From the NCBI GenBank assembly GCA_003556835.1, contig PWQG01000261.1, positions 1-7,054 on the forward strand: a stretch of 7,054 bases of DNA, in the 5' to 3' direction. Positions 1-6,146 of the stretch are shown here, piece by piece (the first letter of the stretch is position 1; each line of letters starts with the position of its first letter). The stretch is from Gammaproteobacteria bacterium (GTDB taxonomy: Bacteria > Pseudomonadota > Gammaproteobacteria > Pseudomonadales > Pseudohongiellaceae). The notes under the pieces were generated by a model. The model was given only the letters and a program-made list of their open reading frames with translations. It searched no databases and was not told the DNA's origin. The position numbers and the translations under genes are program-made.

Positions 1-307
1 CGGGTCTGGGACTGAATGGTTCATTTACGTCAGTATAAAAGGGAATGCAGGCGGTCTCCAGTTCCGTAGCTGTATTCGCAGCCGTCCCCGGGTGACTGAT
101 CGCTGGCCGGCACCTCGGCAACCCGGCCTCTGCTGCCCGATTCATCAAGAAAATGGCCGGACTGGATGATCCGGAACTGCCCAAGCTGCAAATTGCGGGG
201 CAAGCCCATCAGAATTCGTCAGTGCTTTGCAATTTTTCAGCAGTCATGACGCACCCTGTATGCTTAAATGAGCATGAATCACGCTGTTCTGCTGGTATGG
301 GGTGCAT
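1..307. other. Left-edge region with no recognised gene
   Basis: I cannot assign a gene here. On the + strand a frame is open from position 2 to a TGA at 167-169. On the - strand one frame runs 209 to 30 (59 codons, starting at an ATG) and another is open from an ATG at 145-143 to the window edge. None of the translations resembles a family I know, and the codon use is not convincing, so the left end of a neighbouring gene or a decayed gene is possible. Small dyads built from GCAA/TTGC occur at 188-203 (GCAA-A-TTGC overlapping TTGC-GGG-GCAA). The last ~80 bases are AT-richer and probably hold the promoter of the gene starting at 308. Confidence 0.4.
236..275 (+). promoter_or_regulatory. Weak candidate promoter with overlapping dyad upstream of the exported heme/copper-fold gene
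   Basis: A possible -10 TATGCT (259-264) lies 17 bases after a poor -35 TTCAGC (236-241). The -10 overlaps an inverted repeat, ATGCT at 260-264 and AGCAT at 271-275 separated by six bases, which could be an operator half-site pair. Box matches are modest and short dyads arise by chance, so this is a suggestion only. Confidence 0.22.
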
Positions 308-2044
308 ATGGGCTCTAAAAAAACAATTCAGTGCCTGACTGCTTGCTTGATCGCATTTCTGTGGCTCGGGAGCCTTCTGCCTCGTGCGGCATTTGCGACC
401 GGTGACTTCTCCCTGATCGACCAACATGGTGTATTTCACCAGCTCAGTCGCTATGCCGACCGGGAAGCGTTGGTCATTTTCATCCAGCGCAACGGTGACC
501 CGTTATCCCGGCGTGCACTGCCGGTTCTCGAGCAACTGCGGGAGCAGTACGGGGCGCGCGACGTGGTTTTCCTCTTGCTCAATGCCGATGCGGGCGTGGA
601 TCGTGATGCCGTTCATGAGGAGGGGGAGCGTGAGGGTATCGATTTCCCGATCCTGATCGATGGAGCTCAGGTAGTAGCGACCACCCTGGGCGCTGAACGG
701 GTGGGGGAGGTGTTCGTGCTCGACCCGGGTTCAGAGGACCTGCTGTTTCGCGGGTCGCTGGAGCAGCCGGACGGATCCCTGAGTACCGAGTGGCTTGAGG
801 ATGCGCTTCTAGCGGCCACGACCCTTGAAAGCCTGAGCGTGGAGGCCGCTGAGTCGTCCGGCCCACCCATCGATTTTGTCTATCGCCGCCAGTTCGAAGA
901 GCAGGGAATCTCGTACGAACACGATGTCGCCCCGGTCCTGCAGCAGCGCTGCGCGCACTGCCACGTCGACCAGGGGCTCGCGCCCTGGGCCATGGATCGC
1001 TACCTGATGGTCATGGGCTGGAGTCCCATGATGCGGGAAACGATCATTACCCGACGCATGCCTCCCGGCCAGTTGGACGGTCATATCGGGAACTGGGTGG
1101 CCACCCACGAATTGAGTGACGAAGAGCAGGCTTTGCTGGTGCACTGGATTGATGCCGGTGCGCCCCGGGGTGAGGATGAGGCCGATCCCCTGGCTGAACA
1201 GCTGCCGGCCACCGATACCTGGCCGCTGGGTGAGCCGGACCTGATTGTCGACGTGCCGGAAGAGGAAGTGCCAGCAACCGGCGTGGTTGATTTCCTGGTC
1301 AAGACGGCCGAGTTGTCACTTGACGAAGATCGTTGGGTCCGTGCTGTTGCTTATGACATTGGCGACAAGAGTGTACTCCATAGCCTGCTGGTATATGCGC
1401 TGGACAGAGACCGGCCGGTGGCAGAGGATGCGGATCTGATTGATCCGGATAATGCGACTTTCTTCAGCATCTTTGTGCCCGGGGAAAGCGTTGACGCATA
1501 CCGCCCTGACTCAGGGTTTCTGCTGCGCGCCGATCAGGACCTTTCCTTCAAGATCAAATATCTGTCATCGGGACGGGCCACCGTTGATCGCACCCGGGTC
1601 GGGCTCTACTTCCATGACAGTGAGCCGGAAAAGTCGGTGCGTACTCTGGCGATCCGCAACTCGGATATCGATATTCCCGAGAACCAGCCTCACCATGTTG
1701 AGGTGGCGGAAACCGAGGCAATTGAGCGTGAGTTTTACTTCGACAGTTTTTCACCCCACGCGCATAACCGAGCGCAGAGCATGCGGTTCTTTGTCCTCCA
1801 CCCGGATGGGCGTCAGGAGCTGCTGGCCAACGTCGCCAATTACAATTTCAACTGGCAGCTCGCCTACACACTGGAGGAGAGCCGATTATTGCCAGCAGGA
1901 TCGAGATTGATGGCAGAGACCGTATACAACAACTCAGACACCAATCCGTTCAACCCGGATCCGGACATCCGGGTCGGCTGGGGTGTAAGCACCTATGACG
2001 AGATGTTCGACCACTATATCCGGATACTTCAGGAGCGCAGATAG
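308..2044 (+). CDS. Exported redoxin-like / heme c / copper type II monooxygenase-like fusion protein
   Basis: A 578-residue exported protein in three parts. A signal peptide (residues 1-30; basic KK, hydrophobic core, AAFA cleavage site) sends it to the periplasm. Residues ~33-170 follow the AhpC/TSA-redoxin pattern (FSLIDQHG, FPILIDG, EVFVLD), but where the family has a Cys-Pro the sequence reads GDPLSRR (63-69), and the usual cis-Pro 'TPE' reads VGE (132-134), so thiol chemistry is unlikely. One heme c site CAHCH (215-219) follows, with M251 in RRMPPG as likely distal ligand and HWIDAGAP (279-286) closing the domain. Residues ~305-570 match the PHM/DBH-like fold: HAH (484-486) as a CuM-type pair, NFNWQ, NPDP and DEMF. 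The CuH site looks broken: LHS replaces a His-His pair and IKY replaces the usual HY. The ATG at 308 is chosen because GGGG (299-302) is five bases upstream; an in-frame GTG at 302 is the alternative. Substrate and reaction are unknown. The family architecture is a confident call, enzyme activity is not. Confidence 0.85.
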   Translation: MGSKKTIQCLTACLIAFLWLGSLLPRAAFATGDFSLIDQHGVFHQLSRYADREALVIFIQRNGDPLSRRALPVLEQLREQYGARDVVFLLLNADAGVDRDAVHEEGEREGIDFPILIDGAQVVATTLGAERVGEVFVLDPGSEDLLFRGSLEQPDGSLSTEWLEDALLAATTLESLSVEAAESSGPPIDFVYRRQFEEQGISYEHDVAPVLQQRCAHCHVDQGLAPWAMDRYLMVMGWSPMMRETIITRRMPPGQLDGHIGNWVATHELSDEEQALLVHWIDAGAPRGEDEADPLAEQLPATDTWPLGEPDLIVDVPEEEVPATGVVDFLVKTAELSLDEDRWVRAVAYDIGDKSVLHSLLVYALDRDRPVAEDADLIDPDNATFFSIFVPGESVDAYRPDSGFLLRADQDLSFKIKYLSSGRATVDRTRVGLYFHDSEPEKSVRTLAIRNSDIDIPENQPHHVEVAETEAIEREFYFDSFSPHAHNRAQSMRFFVLHPDGRQELLANVANYNFNWQLAYTLEESRLLPAGSRLMAETVYNNSDTNPFNPDPDIRVGWGVSTYDEMFDHYIRILQERR

Positions 2045-2064
2045 GCGATTCTGGAGCATCCGGA

Positions 2065-2556
2065 TCACGGAGCTGTGTCGGGGGTCTGCAGTCGGTAATC
2101 CGGTGTCATGATATGACGCCAGTATTCCTGCTCATCGATGAATTCGGACGGCGCTTTGGCTTCTCTGCCGAACGCAAAATGAAAACGGCCCGTCACCAAC
2201 TGCCCGTTGCTGTCCAACACACCCCACTCGGCGCGATAATAATCGGACTTATTCAGTGCCGGCAGCGGATGAATGAAAACCCGGTCGCCGCGTGTGTCGT
2301 AACGGAAACCGATATCAATGAAGTTTTGCTCGGCGTCGTGCAGCGTCAGTTTGACCAGACGGACCGAGGAATTGAATCGCAACACCAGATGTTCCGGTGA
2401 CTCTGGCAGCACCGTGTCGTCAGCTGGCACGGTATCGGCTTCCAGGTCACCCGTATAGCGGGGCCCATGAATGGAGTGTTGTGCCGCAACAGTTGTTGTC
2501 CATAGAAGTGCGGCAATGAGCAGCAGTTTCGCTCTCAATGAGAGGTAGTGGTTCAT
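2065..2556 (-). CDS. Exported CopC-domain protein (copper resistance CopC-like)
   Basis: A 163-residue protein with a Sec signal peptide (1-25, cleavage after VAA, leaving Q-H at the mature N-terminus). The rest follows the CopC beta-sandwich: VLPESPEHLVLRFNSSV (49-65), a PLPAL..SDYYRAEWGV segment (97-113) and GRFHFAFG (123-130). CopC proteins bind periplasmic copper, with Cu(II) usually held by the N-terminal His and a D-x-H in 'SaDGH'. Here that motif reads DSNGQLVTG (115-123), so both the Asp and the His appear changed (N117, Q119). H27 and H30 near the mature N-terminus could still bind metal. A good ribosome site, GGAG six bases before the ATG, supports the start. The gene is convergent with the heme/copper-fold gene, 20 bases from its stop, with no clear terminator between them. 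A C-terminal tail of about 30 residues past the fold (EYWRHIMTPDY) is not typical of CopC. The domain call is good; copper binding is uncertain. Confidence 0.78.
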   Translation of the reverse strand: MNHYLSLRAKLLLIAALLWTTTVAAQHSIHGPRYTGDLEADTVPADDTVLPESPEHLVLRFNSSVRLVKLTLHDAEQNFIDIGFRYDTRGDRVFIHPLPALNKSDYYRAEWGVLDSNGQLVTGRFHFAFGREAKAPSEFIDEQEYWRHIMTPDYRLQTPDTAP

Positions 2557-2582
2557 GTCAGTCTCCGGAGAATCATGCTGTC

Positions 2583-2612
2583 ATCTAACACGAAAGCGGC
2601 AGGTTCTGTAAA
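2583..2612 (-). promoter_or_regulatory. Weak candidate promoter for the CopC-like gene
   Basis: Reading leftward, TTTACA (2612-2607; one mismatch to TTGACA) is followed after 18 bases by TTAGAT (2588-2583; three matches to TATAAT). It sits 26 bases upstream of the ATG, in the 112-base gap after the SPFH gene. Spacing is acceptable but the -10 is poor, and read-through from the SPFH operon is an alternative. Confidence 0.25.
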
Positions 2613-2648
2613 GCAGGAATCAGATCGCTCAAGGACCTTTGATTCACG

Positions 2649-2665
2649 CAGGGGACAAGCCCCTG
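2649..2665 (-). terminator. GC-rich hairpin just after the SPFH gene stop
   Basis: CAGGGG (2649-2654) and CCCCTG (2660-2665) form a six-pair perfect stem with a five-base loop, starting four bases after the SPFH stop codon on the - strand. No T-run follows on the - strand, so it does not meet the intrinsic terminator rule. It may instead stabilise the 3' end of the operon transcript or attenuate read-through into the CopC-like gene. Confidence 0.35.
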
Positions 2666-2668
2666 GTT

Positions 2669-3619
2669 TCAGACGCCCTTGACCACGCCCGCCTTCTTCG
2701 CCTGATCCAGCACACTCGCCAATCCGGCAACTGCACCTCCCACATTGGACAGTTCGGCCGGCAGTATCATTGTGTTGTTTGCCTTGGCCAGATTACCAAA
2801 CTCGCGCACATACTGCTCGGCAATGCGCAGTGAAACCGCTTCACTGCCTCCGGGCTGCTCGATCGCCTCGCCAATCACTCGTAACCCTTCGGCCGTGGCA
2901 TTGGCAATCAACTCGATTTCCCGCGCCTTGCCCTCCGCCTCATTGATCTGCTTCAGCTTCTCTGCCTCGGACAGGTTGATCGCCTCTTGCCGCATGCCCT
3001 CGGACACTTTGATCTTCGCTTCCCGCTCACCTTCGGCGCCCGCCACGGTGGCACGGCGCTCACGTTCGGCCCGCATCTGCTTCTCCAGTGCATCCAGGAT
3101 GGTGCTCGGCAGGTCGATATCAGCGATTTCGTAGCGCAGCACCTTCAGTCCCCAGGGCTCGGCCGCCTCGTCGAGCGTCCGGACCACTTCCTCATTGATC
3201 TTGTTGCGTTCCTCGAAGGTCTTGTCCAGCTCGATCTGACCCACCACCGAACGCAGTGTGGTCTGGGCCAGCTGCGTGGCCGCATACCGGTAGTCGGTGA
3301 TGCCGTAACTGGCCGCGAAGGCATCGATCACCTGCAGGTAAATGACCCCGTTGACCTGCACCTGGATATTGTCCTTGGTCACGCAGGACTGCTGCGAGAC
3401 ATCAATGGCCTGCTCCATCATATTGTGCTGGTAAGCCACCTTGTCGATGAAGGGCACCAGGATGTGAAAGCCGGCATTGAGGGTGCGGCTGTACTTGCCC
3501 AGGCGCTCGATCACCACCGCGGTTCGCTGCGGAACAATGCGCGCGGTTTTGGCCAGCACGACAATGACCAGAACCACCACAAGGGCGGTAACGAGCAATG
3601 AAGGATCGATGTTTTCCAT
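2669..3619 (-). CDS. SPFH/Band 7 (stomatin/QmcA-like) membrane protein
   Basis: A 316-residue protein with one N-terminal membrane helix (about 8-23), then a Band 7/SPFH domain (about 24-185; RIVPQRTAVVIERLGKYSRT, LVPFID, DNIQVQVNGVIYLQV, RSVVGQIELDKTFEER), then a charged Ala/Glu-rich coiled coil (about 178-240; RAERERRATVAGAEGERE) and a conserved tail with NNTMILPAEL. These proteins oligomerise into membrane-associated rings or scaffolds, often with an NfeD partner; E. coli QmcA is the nearest well-known relative. The start is the ATG at 3619, because AAGGAA lies seven bases upstream and the membrane helix then sits at the N-terminus; the frame stays open 32 codons further upstream, into the nfeD gene. 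It is 32 bases downstream of nfeD, so the two are almost certainly cotranscribed. Length and motifs are normal and I see no damage. Confidence 0.93.
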   Translation of the reverse strand: MENIDPSLLVTALVVVLVIVVLAKTARIVPQRTAVVIERLGKYSRTLNAGFHILVPFIDKVAYQHNMMEQAIDVSQQSCVTKDNIQVQVNGVIYLQVIDAFAASYGITDYRYAATQLAQTTLRSVVGQIELDKTFEERNKINEEVVRTLDEAAEPWGLKVLRYEIADIDLPSTILDALEKQMRAERERRATVAGAEGEREAKIKVSEGMRQEAINLSEAEKLKQINEAEGKAREIELIANATAEGLRVIGEAIEQPGGSEAVSLRIAEQYVREFGNLAKANNTMILPAELSNVGGAVAGLASVLDQAKKAGVVKGV

Positions 3620-3651
3620 GATCTGTTTCCTTGTGGTGTTTGTAAGATCGT

Positions 3652-4113
3652 TTAATGTGTTTCCGGTTTTTCTCGACTGACCAACAGGATGATGCCCTCT
3701 GATCCAAGCACCCACAGCGTGTCACCTTCCGCGATGGTTTCTTCCGAACGGGCGCGCCACGAGGCCCCGCGATACGAAACCGTGCCTTCACCATCAACAA
3801 AAGCGTTCAGTGCCCGGACCCTCGCTCCCTTGACCAGATTGAGGGGGTCATTTCGATCATTGACGTTGGATGAGTGGCCCAGGAAGGTCTTCTGGAACCT
3901 CGCTCGTAAGAATACAATGCTGACTACGCTGACCACGGCAAAGGTGATCAGTTGGGCCGTGAGTGATCCGAGCAACCCAAGGACAGTCAACAGAGCGACC
4001 ACCAGGGCGGCGGCGCCGAAGAAGATGATCAGAAAACTGGGGACGAACAACTCCGCGATGATCAGGAGCACGCCGATGACGGCCCAGAATACCGGGTGAG
4101 TGAAGGTTTCCAT
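3652..4113 (-). CDS. NfeD family membrane protein, short form
   Basis: A 153-residue protein with three hydrophobic segments (about 9-25, 26-47 and 52-70) followed by a soluble OB-fold domain (about 94-147; VKGARVRALNAFVDGEGTV, ASWRARSE, IAEGDTLWVLG). This is the short NfeD type (as E. coli YbbJ), without the ClpP-like protease domain of long NfeD. NfeD proteins pair with SPFH proteins, and the OB domain is thought to contact the partner. Here it is the first gene of a two-gene operon with the SPFH gene 32 bases downstream, the reverse of the E. coli qmcA-ybbJ order. The ATG at 4113 has only a weak ribosome site nearby (GAG nine bases upstream, a better AAGGA farther out). A promoter candidate lies just upstream at 4147-4175. 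Confidence 0.9.
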   Translation of the reverse strand: METFTHPVFWAVIGVLLIIAELFVPSFLIIFFGAAALVVALLTVLGLLGSLTAQLITFAVVSVVSIVFLRARFQKTFLGHSSNVNDRNDPLNLVKGARVRALNAFVDGEGTVSYRGASWRARSEETIAEGDTLWVLGSEGIILLVSREKPETH

Positions 4114-4146
4114 ATTGTCAGGCTCTTTTCCTTATTACAGGCCGAC

Positions 4147-4175
4147 AACATGATTCCTTAGCACCTCTTTGTCAA
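4147..4175 (-). promoter_or_regulatory. Sigma-70-type promoter for the nfeD-SPFH operon
   Basis: On the - strand a perfect -35 TTGACA (4175-4170) is followed after exactly 17 bases by CATGTT (4152-4147), which keeps A2, T3 and T6 of the -10 consensus. A start near 4140 would give a leader of about 27 bases before the nfeD ATG. The strong -35 and ideal spacing make this the best promoter candidate in the window; the -10 is only fair. Confidence 0.5.
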
Positions 4176-4293
4176 TCTGCAGCCTTGATTGTTCAGACCG
4201 CCTGCACGCGAAACTGGACAGCTCCGCCCCATGAAGCTACCTTTACCTCTCCCTGCAGGTAACTCTTATCAACCGGAACTGAAACACCAATTC

Positions 4294-5460
4294 ATGAATT
4301 TGCAGCTTGATAGCACAACATTGGTGTTGATGTTCATCACCCTTGCGATCACTTCCTTCATCGTGATGTTTCTCATCTGGCGCATCAACCGGGATATGCC
4401 GGGTGTGCTGTGCTGGATGGTGGCCACACTCCTGAATATCACCTCCGCGTTGGCCTCGTTGATGAATGCCCTGTATGGCTGGGCTGATGGGTGGGGACCA
4501 TTTCTGAGCACCAGCATCAGTCTGTCGGCCAATATGCTGGTACTGGAAGGGGCCTTGCGGTTTCGCGGCTATGAATCAAGGCGCCGCTGGCAATTCTTTC
4601 TGGCACTGATCCCTCTCTTCATGGCGCTCAGCTGGATCTATCGACTGGACCCGATTGCCCGCGGCATTTCTCACGACTCATTCTCCATGGTGTTCCAGAT
4701 ATCAGCCGGCGTGGTCCTGCTCTGGCGAACTGCCAACCGCGGCGAGTTGCAGGCCAACCTGCTGGCGGGGATTGCCTGTATATTGATAGGGCTGACCATC
4801 AGCACACGCCTGTGGCTGGCCCTTGGCGGCAACGCAATGGCCAGCCAGGGTACAGATTCGCCGGCTACACAATGGTATCTTTTTGCGGGGGCCAATTTCC
4901 ATGTAGCCTGGACATTCGGCTTGAGTGTGGCCTGCTACTTCCGGTCACGACAACAGGTGATGTCCATGGCACGGGAAGATTCACTCACCGCATTGCCCAA
5001 CCGACGCGGGCTCGACGAAAAACTTTCACAGACCCTGGCCGAGACGCAACGCAGTGGCGAAAGGTTCGCAGTGATAATGCTGGATATCAATGATTTCAAA
5101 CAGATCAATGACAGCTATGGTCACAGGGCAGGCGACAGGGTGCTGAGCGAGATTGCACAACGCCTGGGGCAGGCAGTACGCGAATCCGATTTCGCTGGAC
5201 GCCTTGGCGGTGACGAGTTCATCATCCTGGCGCGGCAAATTGAAACTGATGATCTGTTGACGCAGCTGGTGGAGCGCATACGCCAACAATTGAATGGAGA
5301 AATGCCGCAGATTGGTGAGGATGTCGACATCAGAGTCAGCATTGGCACCGCAATTTTCCCGGAGGATGGAAATGATCCTGATGCGCTTCTCGAGTCAGCC
5401 GACTCACGCATGTATCGCGACAAGAAAAGTCAGAATCAGCTCAACGGAGAACCAGCATGA
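4294..5460 (+). CDS. Membrane-bound diguanylate cyclase (GGDEF protein)
   Basis: Makes cyclic di-GMP from two GTP. As called, 388 residues: about seven hydrophobic segments (roughly 8-29, 38-62, 71-89, 98-115, 131-145, 153-175, 196-215), then a complete GGDEF domain (about 220-378). Visible are DSLTALPNRRG (229-239), the metal-binding Asp in MLDINDFKQIND (262-273), the signature RLGGDEF with GGDEF at 305-309, and ADSRMYRDKK at the end. An I-site RESD (296-299) lies exactly five residues before GGDEF, so product feedback inhibition is expected. There is no EAL domain. The membrane part carries no sensor motif I can name. The frame is open back to a TTG at 4189, with an ATG at 4231. I prefer the ATG at 4294 because it puts the first helix at residue 8 and the extra sequence has unusual codons, but no start has a good ribosome site. 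It is divergent from nfeD. Its stop overlaps the start of the crotonase remnant (ATGA). Confidence 0.92.
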   Translation: MNLQLDSTTLVLMFITLAITSFIVMFLIWRINRDMPGVLCWMVATLLNITSALASLMNALYGWADGWGPFLSTSISLSANMLVLEGALRFRGYESRRRWQFFLALIPLFMALSWIYRLDPIARGISHDSFSMVFQISAGVVLLWRTANRGELQANLLAGIACILIGLTISTRLWLALGGNAMASQGTDSPATQWYLFAGANFHVAWTFGLSVACYFRSRQQVMSMAREDSLTALPNRRGLDEKLSQTLAETQRSGERFAVIMLDINDFKQINDSYGHRAGDRVLSEIAQRLGQAVRESDFAGRLGGDEFIILARQIETDDLLTQLVERIRQQLNGEMPQIGEDVDIRVSIGTAIFPEDGNDPDALLESADSRMYRDKKSQNQLNGEPA

Positions 5461-5540
5461 ACATACCGGGTATCACAGACAACAGAATGACCGTAAGCCT
5501 GGTCGACGGCATCGCCGATGTGCGGATGAACCGCCCCTGA
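5457..5540 (+). pseudogene. N-terminal remnant of a crotonase/enoyl-CoA hydratase gene
   Basis: A 27-codon frame whose ATG overlaps the diguanylate cyclase stop (ATGA), with GGAG at 5446-5449 seven bases upstream: a well-made, translationally coupled start. The end of the peptide reads VSLVDGIADVRMNRP, which matches the first strands of crotonase-fold enoyl-CoA hydratases, normally '(D)GIA.V.LNRPdk.NALd'. It stops with TGA directly after NRP. Skipping one base there gives GAC-AA, which would continue the expected Asp-Lys codons, so an indel may have made the stop. Within about six bases the opposite-strand macrodomain gene begins, so the remaining ~230 codons, including the oxyanion-hole region, are gone. 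None of the three + frames at 6033-6146 reads as the missing C-terminus. The match rests on a short segment, but motif, start signal and position agree. A real 27-residue peptide is less likely. Confidence 0.6.
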
Positions 5541-5546
5541 CAACAC

Positions 5547-6032
5547 TCAATCCTCGCCGGGCTGATCGGCCACATAGGTCTCATAGACATATACCGTGGT
5601 GCCATCCAGGCTACCCAGATGCTCTTCCACAAGCGGCTTGACTTCGTCCCAATCAAGACCACCAACCCCCGTGGCCAGACGGGAAATGGCCAGCGACTTG
5701 ATGCCCTCTTCCTCCACCAACTGGTGCAGTGCCTTGAGGCAATGGCGCACATTGGGCAACGTAGCCTTTCCCGGCTTCTCGCCGTGGCCATAAGCGGCCT
5801 CCTGCGTCATCAGGTTGGCGATACGGATACCACCAACACCCGCCCAGACCCAGAGTTCACCAGCCTTGGGATGTTGGGTCTGGCAATAGTGGCGAAAATC
5901 CTTATACATGGCCGGCCAGTTCTTGCGCAATGACAGCGCCAGTCCCTGGTGGAAGTCATCATTCGGCGCCACTCCATGGGCAATCATCTCCGCCTTGCTC
6001 AGCAGAAGGTCTCCGGTAACATACTTGATCAT
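5547..6032 (-). CDS. Stand-alone macrodomain protein (ADP-ribose binding)
   Basis: A 161-residue, single-domain cytosolic protein. It opens as macrodomains do (MIKYVTGDLL, then IAHGVAPNDDFHQGLA at 17-32) and has the glycine-rich phosphate loop RLATGVGGLDW (118-128). Macrodomains bind ADP-ribose or its derivatives, and some remove it from proteins or DNA. The loop resembles the TARG1/DarG branch, but the stretch where those enzymes carry the catalytic Lys reads NLMTQ (73-77), so Gln seems to sit there; ADP-ribosyl hydrolysis by that route is doubtful. The start is well supported: GAGGA lies four bases before the ATG. The frame ends six bases beyond the crotonase remnant's stop. A possible -35 TTGACG (6083-6078) has no good -10 partner. 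No ADP-ribosyltransferase or toxin gene is next to it, so a DarT-DarG-type pair is not supported here. The fold is confident, the substrate unknown. Confidence 0.85.
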   Translation of the reverse strand: MIKYVTGDLLLSKAEMIAHGVAPNDDFHQGLALSLRKNWPAMYKDFRHYCQTQHPKAGELWVWAGVGGIRIANLMTQEAAYGHGEKPGKATLPNVRHCLKALHQLVEEEGIKSLAISRLATGVGGLDWDEVKPLVEEHLGSLDGTTVYVYETYVADQPGED

Positions 6033-6146
6033 ACTTTCCTCGTTCGCAGTTCAATGGATCACTATCATCATCATGCACGTCAACACGCGCAGGCACTTTG
6101 ACGCAGGTCATGCGCCTCGACGGCAAACGGCAATACTATCCCGCTA

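Noticed and set aside
1440..1910. A 156-codon + strand frame inside the redoxin/heme/copper-fold gene
   Set aside because: Overlaps the conserved PHM-like domain out of frame; low-complexity Ser/Arg/Thr composition.
2987..3601. A 204-codon + strand open frame antisense to the SPFH gene
   Set aside because: Antisense shadow: the opposite strand encodes a clear SPFH protein with normal motifs, and this translation has no recognisable domain.
5522..5534. GCGG-ATGAA-CCGC dyad as terminator of the macrodomain gene
   Set aside because: Four-pair stem without a T-run, and it lies inside the crotonase-like coding stretch, so coincidence is more likely.
5547..6032. DarT-DarG-type toxin-antitoxin system
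   Set aside because: Only a single macrodomain is present; no DarT-like transferase gene is found on either side in this window.
6062..6075. ATC trinucleotide run
   Set aside because: Only about four units; too short to call a functional repeat or slippage tract.
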